Shown here piece by piece: positions 43,872 to 53,200 of a DNA stretch of 64,000 nucleotides. How positions within the stretch are numbered: position 1 is the first letter of the stretch; each line of letters starts with the position of its first letter. The stretch is from Bacteroidota bacterium (GTDB lineage: Bacteria > Bacteroidota > Bacteroidia > UKL13-3): positions 20,365 through 84,364 of the forward strand of contig JAIXSO010000059.1 in NCBI GenBank assembly GCA_027484685.1, written 5' to 3'. The notes beneath the pieces were generated by a model, which made no database searches, had not been told where the DNA came from, and saw only the letters and a program-made list of their open reading frames with translations. The position numbers and the translations under genes were made by a program.

Positions 43872-45016
43872 AAAAACAGATTATACTTTTATTGTTTAAT
43901 ATAATCTTTTGTGTTGGTTTGAATGCGCAAAATAAGTCATTGTTTGATAGAGTGCTTGCGCAGTCGCAAAAGATTAAATCAGGAAGTTATATTATAGAAA
44001 GACAGAAGAAATTTTTCGATTCAGACAAAATAATAATTGAAAAACTGGATGTAAAGTTTTGTGAAGTTGGTAATAATACCATTTGTTTGGTTAAAGATTT
44101 GGTGAACGAAAGGGTTCTGTTCTTTGATACTACAATTTGGACTTACGAATATAGATTTAAAGATTCAACCCTAAATATTTATGTAAAGTATAATCCCAAT
44201 CAAGATTTATTATATACTTACATGCAACCTTATGGCTTTTTAAATACTTTTGGTTTACATTTTCAACTTCCTGTATTAGAAAATAAAATGAGCCTTACTG
44301 TTAAGTGGCCTTATGACTCTTATGATGAGATTCATACTAAAAATTCTTTTTTAAAATTCGAAATAGATTCGAGTTTCCTTATTCCCATAAAATATCAAAA
44401 CTATAGCGAGGAGTGGTTGGATTCTGTTAATTTCAATGTTCAAAATATGGTTGAGGAAATAACAGATTTACAGTTAAATAATATAAATCCATGGCTTTTA
44501 CTTCAGCATATGAATAATTTTAAGAAAAGCTTACCTATTACAAAGGAAGTTTATCCTAATTATTCTAAAATTGTTTCTAAACCACATGATACACTTGATT
44601 TAGAAAGGTGGAACTTGCGAAATACTAAATCTAGTAAGTTTGTCAAAGTGGATAAAAATAAACCAACATTTTTATACTTTACCTATATGGGTTGTTTGCC
44701 ATGCAAATATGCCTTGCCAAGCATTGATTCAATTTATCAAAAGTGGGGTCATTTAGTAAATTTTTATGCTGTTGATTTATTTGACACAAATTTATCAAAG
44801 CTTGAAATATATAAGAAAGCCAATAATACGCAGTTTGATTATCTCTATTCAAATGATGATGGTATGAAAAAGGATTTTTCTGCCAAATATAAGATTGCTT
44901 CTTATCCTACTTTTTTAATTGTAAATTCTTCAGGTAAAATTGTTTTCCGAAAAGAGGGTTTTAAAAATAGTTTTTTGGAGGAAATAGACAATGCTCTAAA
45001 GCTTGAAATCAAATAG
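43868..45016 (+). CDS. Exported thioredoxin-like (TlpA/AhpC-type) protein
   Basis: 382 residues. Signal peptide ends LNAQ. The N-terminal 240 residues have no recognised family and look beta-rich. A C-terminal thioredoxin-like domain (about 255-380) has MGCLPCKYALPSIDSIYQKW with an intact C-x-x-C, and the cis-proline KIASYPTFLIV. It probably reduces or exchanges disulfides in the periplasm, as TlpA-type proteins do. It overlaps the preceding lipoprotein gene by four bases. Confidence 0.75.
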   Translation: MKKQIILLLFNIIFCVGLNAQNKSLFDRVLAQSQKIKSGSYIIERQKKFFDSDKIIIEKLDVKFCEVGNNTICLVKDLVNERVLFFDTTIWTYEYRFKDSTLNIYVKYNPNQDLLYTYMQPYGFLNTFGLHFQLPVLENKMSLTVKWPYDSYDEIHTKNSFLKFEIDSSFLIPIKYQNYSEEWLDSVNFNVQNMVEEITDLQLNNINPWLLLQHMNNFKKSLPITKEVYPNYSKIVSKPHDTLDLERWNLRNTKSSKFVKVDKNKPTFLYFTYMGCLPCKYALPSIDSIYQKWGHLVNFYAVDLFDTNLSKLEIYKKANNTQFDYLYSNDDGMKKDFSAKYKIASYPTFLIVNSSGKIVFRKEGFKNSFLEEIDNALKLEIK

Positions 45017-45137
45017 GAATTACTAAAACTATCCCACATTTATACCTTTTATCTTTTAGAGGTTTCGTTTGCACAATAAGTTAGGCAGTTATTTTATTAA
45101 TAAATATATTAGCTGCGCAATTAATCAATAATTATTT

Positions 45138-46901
45138 ATGAAGCAGTTTTTTAAGTTCATGTTTGCCAGTATGTTAGGTTTTATTATCAGTGGCGTGGTA
45201 TTGTTTTTTATTTTAATTGGAGCAATAGCTGGTTTGGCTTCAAAAGGCGATAAAGAAGAAGTAAAGGTAGAGACAAACTCTATTTTAAAACTTAACTTAA
45301 ACTATGCTATTCCTGAAAGAACCACCAGCAATGTGTTTAAAAACTTTAATTTTCAAACTTTTGAAAGTAAAAACGATGCAGGTTTAGACGATATTTTAGC
45401 AAATATAAAAAAAGCAGCAGCTGATGAAAATGTAAAAGGTATTTACCTTGAAATGGGCATTAATATGAACAGTTTTGCTACTGTTGAAGAAATTAGAAAT
45501 GAGCTTATTGCTTTTAAAAAGTCAAAAAAATTCATTGTAGCTTATGGCGAGTTGGCCGATCAAAAATCGTATTACCTATGTTCTGTAGCCGATAAAGTAT
45601 TTTTAAATCCAGCAGGCGAGTTGGTTTTAAATGGTTTGTCGAGCAGTGTAATGTATTTAAAAAATATGTTTACTAAAATAGGAGTGGAGCCTGAATTAAT
45701 CCGTCATGGTAAGTTTAAGTCGGCAGGCGAACCTTTAATTGCCGACAAAATGAGCGATGCCAATAGAGAGCAAATTAGTTCTTACATGGGTAGTTTATAC
45801 CACACAATGGTTAACGGAATTGCTGCTGCACGTAAAAAACAAGTTACCGAAGTTGAAAATATAGTAAATCAATTGTTAATTCAACATCCACAAGATGCTG
45901 TAGAATTAGGCTTGGCCGATGGTTTAAAATACAATGATGAAGTAGAAACTGAACTTAAAAAATTAATTGGCAACGATGATAAATTGAATTTTGTTTCAAT
46001 GAATAAATATGCTAAAGTTACCAATACTAATATTAGCACAAGCGAGAATAAAATTGCCATTATTTATTGCAATGGCGAAATAGTAAGTGGCGAAAGCAGC
46101 GATGATAACATGGGTAGCGAAACCATTGCCAATGCTATAAAAAAAGTACGTTTAGACGATAATTATAAAGCTATTGTATTGCGTATTAATTCACCAGGTG
46201 GAAGTGCTATGGCAAGCGATGTAATTTGGCGAGAAGTTATATTAGCTAAAAAAGTAAAACCGGTAATTGTAAGCATGGCAAGTGTAGCTGCTAGTGGTGG
46301 TTATTATATTGCTGCTCCGGCCGATGTAATTGTAGCTGAACCAAATACCATAACTGGTTCAATTGGTGTATTTGGTTTAATGGTAAATGCCAAAGAATTG
46401 TTAAATAATAAATTAGGCATCAATGTAGAAACTGTAAAAATGGGCGAATATGCCGATTTAGGTTCAATTGATAGAGCTTTAACTCCAGCAGAAAGAGCCA
46501 TAATTCAAAAAGGAGTTGACAGAATTTATGATGAGTTTATAACCAAAGTAGCCGAAGGACGTAAACTTAAAAAGGCACAAGTGGATAGCATTGCACAAGG
46601 AAGAGTTTGGGCTGCTACCGATGCTAAAAAAATTGGTTTGGTTGATGAATTTGGTGGATTAGATAAAGCGCTTGAAATAGCTAAAAATAAAGCTAAGTTA
46701 GGCGACTATCGCACTGTAAGTTTCCCTGAGTTAAAAGATCCAATACAATCGTTATTTGAAGATATGTCGGGCCAAGCAAGTGTGTTTTTAACCAAACAAA
46801 GTTTAACGCCTGAGCAGTTTAAATTATTTACCGATTTTAATAAATTAATGCATTACCGTGGTGTGCAAGCTCGCATGAGTTTTGATGTAAATGTGCAATA
46901 A
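45138..46901 (+). CDS. sppA: Signal peptide peptidase SppA, 67K type
   Basis: 587 residues. An N-terminal membrane anchor (about 8-30) is followed by two ClpP/crotonase-like halves, as in E. coli SppA. The catalytic lysine lies in HGKFKSAGEP (Lys194 by the family pattern) in the first half, and the nucleophile in SVAASGGYYIAAP (Ser386) in the second. Motif NSPGGSAMASDVIWRE precedes it. The family digests signal peptides left in the membrane after export, which fits the many exported proteins here. A bidirectional terminator follows. Confidence 0.92.
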   Translation: MKQFFKFMFASMLGFIISGVVLFFILIGAIAGLASKGDKEEVKVETNSILKLNLNYAIPERTTSNVFKNFNFQTFESKNDAGLDDILANIKKAAADENVKGIYLEMGINMNSFATVEEIRNELIAFKKSKKFIVAYGELADQKSYYLCSVADKVFLNPAGELVLNGLSSSVMYLKNMFTKIGVEPELIRHGKFKSAGEPLIADKMSDANREQISSYMGSLYHTMVNGIAAARKKQVTEVENIVNQLLIQHPQDAVELGLADGLKYNDEVETELKKLIGNDDKLNFVSMNKYAKVTNTNISTSENKIAIIYCNGEIVSGESSDDNMGSETIANAIKKVRLDDNYKAIVLRINSPGGSAMASDVIWREVILAKKVKPVIVSMASVAASGGYYIAAPADVIVAEPNTITGSIGVFGLMVNAKELLNNKLGINVETVKMGEYADLGSIDRALTPAERAIIQKGVDRIYDEFITKVAEGRKLKKAQVDSIAQGRVWAATDAKKIGLVDEFGGLDKALEIAKNKAKLGDYRTVSFPELKDPIQSLFEDMSGQASVFLTKQSLTPEQFKLFTDFNKLMHYRGVQARMSFDVNVQ

Positions 46902-46920
46902 TTAATTTAATTATAAATAT

Positions 46921-46957
46921 AAAAGCCTGATTGGAATTTTTTCAATCAGGCTTTTTA
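46921..46957. terminator. Bidirectional terminator
   Basis: AAAAGCCTGATTG pairs with CAATCAGGCTTTT. It lies between sppA and the convergent gene at 46942, whose stop codon is inside the hairpin. Confidence 0.9.
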
Positions 46958-47712
46958 TTTGAATTTTTTCGTCTGGTTTTTTTCACCACAATGCTACTTG
47001 GAGCCAACATCACCATGGAGTTTTGTGATTCATCATCATTTTCCTTTTGTTTCTTATTATCGTTGTTATGGTAGTTTGTACTTAAACTAATCAAGTTATT
47101 AGGCTTCGGTTCATCAGGATTAGATGGTATGAAAATGCTTGGAATAAATGGTTCAATTCCTAACGCTTCTAACGTGGTAAATCCTGTAGTTATATATTCA
47201 AACGGTGCTGTATTTATTTCTATTTCTGAAGTTATAAATGAATCGTCATTATTAATACGCAAACTTTCAGTATTTGAAGTGTCGGTTTTAGCTATAGCAT
47301 CATTGTTTTCTTGAAAATACAAACTGTCTTTTGCTTTTGTTGTATCAATTTGTTGTAATACCAAGCTATCAGGATTTTCAGTTTGGTTTAGTTTAAACTC
47401 TATTGCAAATAATTGATTACCAAAACACACCAAGATAATAACTAAAAGCTTTTGCCAATAAGAAATATTGCTTTGCAAAATACTAGCTTCTAGTTTAATT
47501 ACTATATTGTAAATTTGATGATTGTAAAATCTACCACAAGTTGGTTGGTTATTATTAGCTATAAAATAGTCCTTAATTTGTTGTTCCGATTTTTGGGTAA
47601 AATCAATTACACTTTTATTGCACTGCTGGCAAAATTTGCCTTGTTGCGCAGCTTCCATTTCCTCCCATTTGTTGGAACACGGATTGGTTATTTTTATTTT
47701 ATAGCTTTTCAA
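46942..47712 (-). CDS. Membrane protein with N-terminal Cys motif, unknown function
   Basis: 256 residues. The N-terminal 60 residues carry a motif seen in many Bacteroidota proteins: NPCSNKWEEM, GKFCQQCNKSVIDFT and, after a gap, PTCGRF. The four cysteines (Cys12, 28, 31, 59) could bind zinc. A membrane helix follows (about 82-104), then a long, acidic, Asn/Ser-rich tail that ends in a basic patch (VKKTRRKNSNKKPD). Function is unknown. It is the last gene of an apparent minus-strand operon with the LPP20-like and TPR lipoproteins. Confidence 0.6.
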   Translation of the reverse strand: MKSYKIKITNPCSNKWEEMEAAQQGKFCQQCNKSVIDFTQKSEQQIKDYFIANNNQPTCGRFYNHQIYNIVIKLEASILQSNISYWQKLLVIILVCFGNQLFAIEFKLNQTENPDSLVLQQIDTTKAKDSLYFQENNDAIAKTDTSNTESLRINNDDSFITSEIEINTAPFEYITTGFTTLEALGIEPFIPSIFIPSNPDEPKPNNLISLSTNYHNNDNKKQKENDDESQNSMVMLAPSSIVVKKTRRKNSNKKPD

Positions 47713-47767
47713 CTTTTAAGAGCTTCTTAAATTAGTTGATTATTTTTTTAAAATATGGTTGCTTGCT

Positions 47768-49153
47768 TTAAAGTAATTGTTCAATAATATCGGGAACAAT
47801 GCGTCTTTTTATAAAGTCAACACCCATGTTGTAAACCATATTATTGGCTATTTCCGCATTAGTATCATTGCTTTTTAAATCGTTTATATTACGCTGATAA
47901 ACTATTCTTTGGGTACTGTTTTTTACTGTAATAGTAGCCGTAAAAACAACATTACTCGCATTAAAGTTTGTTCCGGCTTGTAGGCTATTACTATTTATTT
48001 CTATGGTAAAATCTGCATTTTTGCTGCTGCTCAAACATGCTATTCCATTACTTATAAAAGCACTATTAGCGGCTTCTTTAAGCAAACTAGCGTTGGTGTT
48101 TTGGTCAAATTTTTTCTCGTTTGATACAATAAAAAAAGTTGGATTAATAATGGTTACTTGCTTTACAAAACTATTGGTATTGATATTTTTGAGCAGTTTT
48201 TTTACCCAAAAATCATTGGTGGCTTCTTGTATTATTTCGTTAAAGTCAATTTTGGCTGTAAAGTAGTCGTTGGTTTTTCTTGTTTTTATTTTTGGAACAG
48301 CAAATTGCACTTCGCCATTGCTTAGCGAGCGGGCTTTTTCGTTTTGCATAAATCCTGATGAAAAATCGGCTATTACGGGTATGTTTTCTATTTTGTTGCC
48401 TTTACTGTCTTTTATTACAAAAGTGAGCATTTCGTTGGTTAATGGCTGCCCTTTTTTAGCTGTAATTTCTTTTGTATTCGATGAAATTTTAAGCTCATTT
48501 ATACAAAACATTATTTCGTTAAACAGTTCATTGCCAAAATAAATTTCTTTGTTTTTATAAGTAGTAATAAGTGTTTCCGATAAATAAGGTTTTACATCTT
48601 CTACCGCTTTAACTAACAAAACCAATGCATTTTGGTATTGAAATTTTGTTTTTGCATTCAATGCATTGTCGTATTTAGCTAAAGCAATATCCAAAGCTTT
48701 TTGTATGCGTTGGCGTTTCAACTCTTGGTATTTTTGTTTCGAAAGTTGGTAATAAACCCAATAATTGCTTTCATCTTCAAAACTTCCCACGAGTTCGAAC
48801 CCTTCTATAAATTCATTGGCAGTTACCGATGTTCTGGAGTCGTAAGTTTCTTTCATGTTATCGTTAACCGATAGTTTATATAAAAACGATGAACTCGAAA
48901 TATTTACACTAATTTCACTTACCAAATCTTTTAAGGCATTATTTTTAGCTGTTTGTTGGTATTGGTTTATTAACCCAATTTTTGGAGTTACGCCTATTCC
49001 AATATAATATTCAGGGTTAATTGGTCTATTGGCTACCCAACTAGGTTTGGTTATAACAGCTTTTTTGCTTGCGCAATGAATTGATAATACACAAACTGAA
49101 AATAAACTAATAACTAATATTTTAACCTTATGGCTTTTTAAAAATAGATGCAT
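47768..49153 (-). CDS. LPP20-family lipoprotein
   Basis: 461 residues. Lipobox SIHC (Cys27). The LPP20-like domain is at about 35-150: PSWVANRPINPEYYIGIG, AKNNALKDLVSEISVNISSS, YWVYYQLSK. A helical linker follows, and the C-terminal 200 residues are beta-rich (TAKKGQPLTNEML, then a CsgG-like alternation near IEINSNSLQAG). LPP20 proteins are outer-membrane-associated, with unknown function. Its start lies six bases after the upstream TPR lipoprotein stop, so the two are co-translated and may form one envelope complex. Confidence 0.8.
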   Translation of the reverse strand: MHLFLKSHKVKILVISLFSVCVLSIHCASKKAVITKPSWVANRPINPEYYIGIGVTPKIGLINQYQQTAKNNALKDLVSEISVNISSSSFLYKLSVNDNMKETYDSRTSVTANEFIEGFELVGSFEDESNYWVYYQLSKQKYQELKRQRIQKALDIALAKYDNALNAKTKFQYQNALVLLVKAVEDVKPYLSETLITTYKNKEIYFGNELFNEIMFCINELKISSNTKEITAKKGQPLTNEMLTFVIKDSKGNKIENIPVIADFSSGFMQNEKARSLSNGEVQFAVPKIKTRKTNDYFTAKIDFNEIIQEATNDFWVKKLLKNINTNSFVKQVTIINPTFFIVSNEKKFDQNTNASLLKEAANSAFISNGIACLSSSKNADFTIEINSNSLQAGTNFNASNVVFTATITVKNSTQRIVYQRNINDLKSNDTNAEIANNMVYNMGVDFIKRRIVPDIIEQLL

Positions 49154-49159
49154 GTGTAT

Positions 49160-50542
49160 TTAGTTTTCTGGGTTGTAATTAATAACTCTTTGACTAGCAA
49201 CTTTAGCCATTTTTTCAATTAATTCATTCTGCAAAGTTTCAATAGATTTAATGTTTCGTTGCGCTCTAAATAAACTCTGCAAATTTTGTACCTCTCCAAA
49301 ATTATTGTTTACTCTATCCTCTGGCGAACTAACATTGGCAAATTTCCAAAATCCTGGAACTAAGTTGCTATAATCGCCATTATAGGTTGCATAACGCACT
49401 TCGTCTTGTGTTTGAATGGTAGCCGCATCTGAAGCTAAAACTGCACCATTTTCGGTTGATACCAATTGAAATTTAAAGAAACACTGGGTATAACTGCTTT
49501 GAAAAAATTCTTTGTACTCCACCTTTCTAAATTCATCAATTCTTTGCCCGTTGGCATTGGTTTTTGTAGATTTGATGTAGCCTTTCATTATTTTGGTGTT
49601 GAGAGCACTTGGCGCTTTTTGAATATTATCAATCTTTGCAATTAATATTGCTTTTACACCATCAATCTTAAGGTTTTGAGCATTGGTATTTTTATTCACA
49701 ATGTCAAAAAAACTTTTTTTATTTTTTTGACTGTTATCAACTACTGAAGGGTTTTCTATTATTTTTATAAAAGGATCTCTTGAATTATTTAATTGACTAA
49801 TAATGGCACTTTTAAGTTTAGCTCCTGCTGCTGGGTCGTTATAGTTTTCAATATCTTTAATCCAAATGGTAAATTGAGCAGCGGTTAGCGCATCTTGTTT
49901 AAATTGAGCAGCTTCTTTGTAATTTCCTGTACCTTTAATAATATTATCAAAAACATAGTAAGCCTTGCGGAACATCTTATTATCTAAATGTGTTTTTCCA
50001 TTGCGGTAAAGTGGCTCGTAATGCGCAGTTTTTAAAAGTTCTTTAGTATCTTTATAGTTATTTTCTAATGAAATTATTTCGTTTAAAATGGTTTCACTTT
50101 CAGCAAATTTTTCGTTGTTTAGTAAGGTCAATGCTTCCTTGTATCTTTCCTCCACATGTTGCTTTTTTGCCTCATTAAACTGTTCTTCATATTGCGGTGC
50201 CATATCTAATTCTACACCACTAGACGCAAATTTTTCGAAGTATTTTTTTGTATTTAAATAATAGTAAACGGCATTTTTAGTTTGTCCACTGCTGTATGCT
50301 TTAGTAAATTCAGCTAGCTTTTTATCAAGTGTTATTTGCCCGTTTTTGCGTGCTCCTATTTTAGCTTCAATATTATTTTTATTGGCAGTTAGCGACTTTA
50401 AGTACAATTCAGCCGCATCTTCAAATAAGCCAGCTTGTTCATTTTTTAAGGCTAGTTTAGCATATTTTTTGGATGTGCAACCCAAAAACATAACCATCGC
50501 AATTAACGTAACGAGTAAACCTAAATGCTTTTGTTTTAACAT
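49160..50542 (-). CDS. TPR-repeat lipoprotein
   Basis: 460 residues. I start at 50542, where MLKQKHLGLLVTLIAMVMFL opens a lipoprotein signal (lipobox LGC); the frame reaches back to 50623, but that stretch lacks a credible signal. Helical repeats follow over about 30-230 (AGLFEDAAELYLKSL, ERYKEALTLLNNEKFAESE, NKMFRKAYYVFDNII). The C-terminal part is beta-rich and conserved-looking (INYNPEN end). With the LPP20-like gene six bases downstream it probably forms an outer-membrane complex of unknown role. Confidence 0.72.
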   Translation of the reverse strand: MLKQKHLGLLVTLIAMVMFLGCTSKKYAKLALKNEQAGLFEDAAELYLKSLTANKNNIEAKIGARKNGQITLDKKLAEFTKAYSSGQTKNAVYYYLNTKKYFEKFASSGVELDMAPQYEEQFNEAKKQHVEERYKEALTLLNNEKFAESETILNEIISLENNYKDTKELLKTAHYEPLYRNGKTHLDNKMFRKAYYVFDNIIKGTGNYKEAAQFKQDALTAAQFTIWIKDIENYNDPAAGAKLKSAIISQLNNSRDPFIKIIENPSVVDNSQKNKKSFFDIVNKNTNAQNLKIDGVKAILIAKIDNIQKAPSALNTKIMKGYIKSTKTNANGQRIDEFRKVEYKEFFQSSYTQCFFKFQLVSTENGAVLASDAATIQTQDEVRYATYNGDYSNLVPGFWKFANVSSPEDRVNNNFGEVQNLQSLFRAQRNIKSIETLQNELIEKMAKVASQRVINYNPEN

Positions 50543-50623
50543 TATTTTTTGAAAATTTTCGGTAAAAATAATCAAATTTAGTTTAATACTTACTTCTATA
50601 CTAAATGGAAAGATGTTAAGCAT

Positions 50624-50661
50624 AAAAAAGCCCGCTTGAAATTTTTCAAACGGGCTTTTTT
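50624..50661 (-). terminator. Terminator of the DEAD-box helicase gene
   Basis: AAAAAGCCCG pairs with CGGGCTTTTT, and TTGAA/TTCAA extends the stem. On the minus strand it follows the helicase stop codon directly. Confidence 0.88.
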
Positions 50662-50662
50662 A

Positions 50663-51937
50663 TTATCGTTTAGCGTATCGCTTTGCGCTACCATTACTTG
50701 GCTTAGCTTGGCTAGTATTGCTTTTAGGTCTCGAACCTTGTGGTCTTTCGGTTCTTGGTCCACGGCCTCTTGGTTGTTCCTTAGGCTTTATTTCAAAATC
50801 TTGCATGGGGTAATCGTGGTCATCAATTACAGGAATTGAAATATTAATTACCTTCTGAATATCTTTTAAATATGCTTTTTCTTCAAAATCGCAAAACGAT
50901 AAGGCTATACCTTTGGCACCTGCTCTACCTGTTCTACCAATTCTGTGTACATACGATTCAGGAACATTGGGTAAATCGTAATTGATAACATGCGTTAAAT
51001 CGTCAATGTCAATTCCGCGCGCTGCTATATCAGTTGCTACCAAAGCCCTAATAGTATTGTCTTTAAAATCGCTTAATGCTTTTTGTCTTGCATTTTGCGA
51101 TTTATTACCATGTATAGCTGCCGATTTGATACCTGCTTTTGCTAATTCTTTCGATATTTTATCTGCCACATGTTTGGTTCTGGTAAATACCAAAGCCGAT
51201 TTGATGGTTTTATCGTTTAAAATATCAACTAGTAAATTGCGTTTGTTATTTTTATCTACAAAATAAACAGCTTGCTTAATGGTTTCGGCAGTTGACGATA
51301 CCGGAGTAACCTCAACTTTTTCGGGTTTGTGTAAAATGGTATTAGCCAATTTAGTAATTTCAGGAGGCATGGTAGCCGAAAAGAAAAGTGTTTGACGTTT
51401 AAAAGGTAATTTAGCAATTACTTTTTTTACATCGTTCACAAATCCCATGTCTAACATACGGTCGGCTTCATCAAGCACAAAAACTTCTAAGCTGCGTAAA
51501 TCAACAAAACCTTGGTTCATTAAATCGAGCAAACGGCCCGGAGTAGCTATCAAAATATCAATACCTCTGCGCAATGCATCGGTTTGCGGTTTTTGACCTA
51601 CACCACCAAATATAACAGTGCTGGTAATGCCGGTGTATCTGCCATAAGCTTTAAAACTCTCGTCAATTTGAATGGCAAGCTCTCTTGTAGGTGTTAACAC
51701 CAACGCTTTTATTTTTTTAAATCCTTTTTCGTTACTTTTAGTTTTATATAAATTTTGCAACATTGGAATGGCAAAAGCAGCTGTTTTACCTGTTCCTGTT
51801 TGGGCGCAGCCCAATAAATCTATTTTGTTTAATACTATCGGAATTGCTTGTTGTTGGATTGGAGTTGGGGTTTCGTAACCCTCGTCAGTTAATGCCTTTA
51901 AAATAGGCTCTATTAACTGCAAATCAGTAAATTTCAT
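50663..51937 (-). CDS. DEAD-box RNA helicase (RhlE-like)
   Basis: 424 residues, cytoplasmic. Q motif TPIQQQAIP (about 26-33), motif I AQTGTGKT (45-52), PTRELA, motif II DEAD (156-159), SAT, then the second RecA-like domain ending in HRIGRTGRAG. The C-terminal tail is basic and low-complexity (EQPRGRGPRTERPQGSRP), as in RhlE-type helicases, and probably helps bind RNA. Roles in ribosome assembly or cold adaptation are known for relatives. It stands alone on the minus strand with its own terminator. Confidence 0.92.
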   Translation of the reverse strand: MKFTDLQLIEPILKALTDEGYETPTPIQQQAIPIVLNKIDLLGCAQTGTGKTAAFAIPMLQNLYKTKSNEKGFKKIKALVLTPTRELAIQIDESFKAYGRYTGITSTVIFGGVGQKPQTDALRRGIDILIATPGRLLDLMNQGFVDLRSLEVFVLDEADRMLDMGFVNDVKKVIAKLPFKRQTLFFSATMPPEITKLANTILHKPEKVEVTPVSSTAETIKQAVYFVDKNNKRNLLVDILNDKTIKSALVFTRTKHVADKISKELAKAGIKSAAIHGNKSQNARQKALSDFKDNTIRALVATDIAARGIDIDDLTHVINYDLPNVPESYVHRIGRTGRAGAKGIALSFCDFEEKAYLKDIQKVINISIPVIDDHDYPMQDFEIKPKEQPRGRGPRTERPQGSRPKSNTSQAKPSNGSAKRYAKR

Positions 51938-52069
51938 TAATTAATTGTATTGTTTGTAATACTTTTAATGCACCTAAATAATTGGAGAAGAATAATTTAT
52001 TTACTTGTTAAAAGTACACAAAGGTATGCCATTTAAGCCATTAACCTAATTTTATTATTTTGGGGTGGT

Positions 52070-52166
52070 TTATGGATGATAGTTTATAGACGATAGTTTT
52101 TGGACTATAGACAATAGTTGATAGTAAAAATCTATGGTCCATGGTCTATAAACCATGGTCATTAGT
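52070..52166. repeat. Dispersed CATGGTCCATGG / TATAGAC repeat region
   Basis: Short inverted units repeat here: GGATGATAGTTTATAGACGA, GGACTATAGACAATAG, CTATGGTCCATGGTCTAT and AACCATGGTCATTAG. Related pieces lie near 631 and 21721-21740. It begins one base after the stop codon of the small gene at 52167 and fills the gap to the helicase. Confidence 0.55.
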
Positions 52167-52610
52167 TCAATAAGGCATACGCATAATTTGTTTGTTATTT
52201 AAATATTGTTGGGTTGGTTCGTCTTTTTTTATTAATATTTTTGGTTGAGGAGTATCAGAAAGAATTATACTTTTGTGTAAAACTGAAATTGTTCTGATAG
52301 TAATGATGTTAGATTTTATAAGCACTTCTTCAAGTTTTGTTTTTTGATAACCTGGATGGGTAATTGTAATGTTATAAATATCAGTTAATAAACTATCATA
52401 AACAGCTAAACCAGTACTATCAGAGTTTTTTGTCTTTAAATATTTTGTGCCTTCTAGTTTCACAACAGCATTCGCTAAAGTCTTTTTAGTCATTCCATCA
52501 ATTACTTTCACTTCCAATTTACCATATTGAACAGTAGCTGTTTGGGCAAACAAGTTTAGGCCAATTACAAGTATGGTAAAAGTTAATATGTATTTTAAAT
52601 GGTTTATCAT
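52167..52610 (-). CDS. Small exported protein with carboxypeptidase-regulatory-like domain, last of four
   Basis: 147 residues. Signal peptide ends LFAQ. One carboxypeptidase-regulatory-like beta-sandwich (about 28-110; LEVKVIDGMTKKTLANAVVK, GYQKTKLEEV). The last residues, TQQYLNNKQIMRMPY, look like the stretch that leads into the plug of a TonB receptor (typically T-x-x-I-x-x-M-P), but the frame stops there. The sequence directly after the stop is a dispersed repeat, so the gene may be a receptor truncated by repeat sequence. It overlaps the upstream gene by four bases. Confidence 0.65.
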   Translation of the reverse strand: MINHLKYILTFTILVIGLNLFAQTATVQYGKLEVKVIDGMTKKTLANAVVKLEGTKYLKTKNSDSTGLAVYDSLLTDIYNITITHPGYQKTKLEEVLIKSNIITIRTISVLHKSIILSDTPQPKILIKKDEPTQQYLNNKQIMRMPY

Positions 52611-53200
52611 TGTTTTACAGCAAAGTAATCGCTTGCTATTCTAAGTTGTGTTATATAAAATGGATTTGGGTTGGTTAATGGATTATTGTTAAATGAAATA
52701 GGAGCAGCTATTTTTTTATAGCTATACCAATAAAACTCTTCTGTATCTGGATGTTTAACCCAATTGGTAATGGTATAATTAACATAGTTTTTTGGTAAGA
52801 AAAAATAACAACACCTTATACAGCTGTGCTCACTAAATACGTTAAGGTTTTGTTTCTGCACTTTAAAAATTGGAATCAACTTAAAACCAATAGTAACCAC
52901 AGAATCTTCTGTAATGGTAATAAAGTTTAATAATTCGTTTAATTTAAAATTATCTTTATGAACTGTTACGCTGTAAACTCCTTTAGGTAATGCATTAAAT
53001 TGATAAATTCCAATATGGTTTGAAGTAGTTTGAAAAACTTGTTGATTACCAATTAAAGTAATGGTAGCATTTGGTATTTCATTTTCTGAATAGGCATTTT
53101 TAATTTTACCTATCAAAGCACTAGTTTGTGCTAAAATTGAATTGCTAAAGCCAATTCCGAATATTGATAAAATCAAAAAGCCAATTTTACCCAACTTCAT
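52607..53200 (-). CDS. Small exported protein with carboxypeptidase-regulatory-like domain, third of four
   Basis: 197 residues. Signal peptide ends ILAQ. The carboxypeptidase-regulatory-like domain is at about 27-110 (GKIKNAYSENEIPNATITLI, GIYQFNALPKGVYSVTV). The rest (about 115-197) is unlike its neighbours, contains CIRCCYFFLPKNY and many aromatic residues, and has no plug fragment. Function is unknown. It sits directly between genes of the same small-protein family: its start abuts the stop of the upstream gene and its end overlaps the next start. Confidence 0.6.
   Translation of the reverse strand: MKLGKIGFLILSIFGIGFSNSILAQTSALIGKIKNAYSENEIPNATITLIGNQQVFQTTSNHIGIYQFNALPKGVYSVTVHKDNFKLNELLNFITITEDSVVTIGFKLIPIFKVQKQNLNVFSEHSCIRCCYFFLPKNYVNYTITNWVKHPDTEEFYWYSYKKIAAPISFNNNPLTNPNPFYITQLRIASDYFAVKQ

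Noticed and set aside
52070..52166. CRISPR-like array
   Set aside because: The units are inverted and irregular, without constant repeats and unique spacers.
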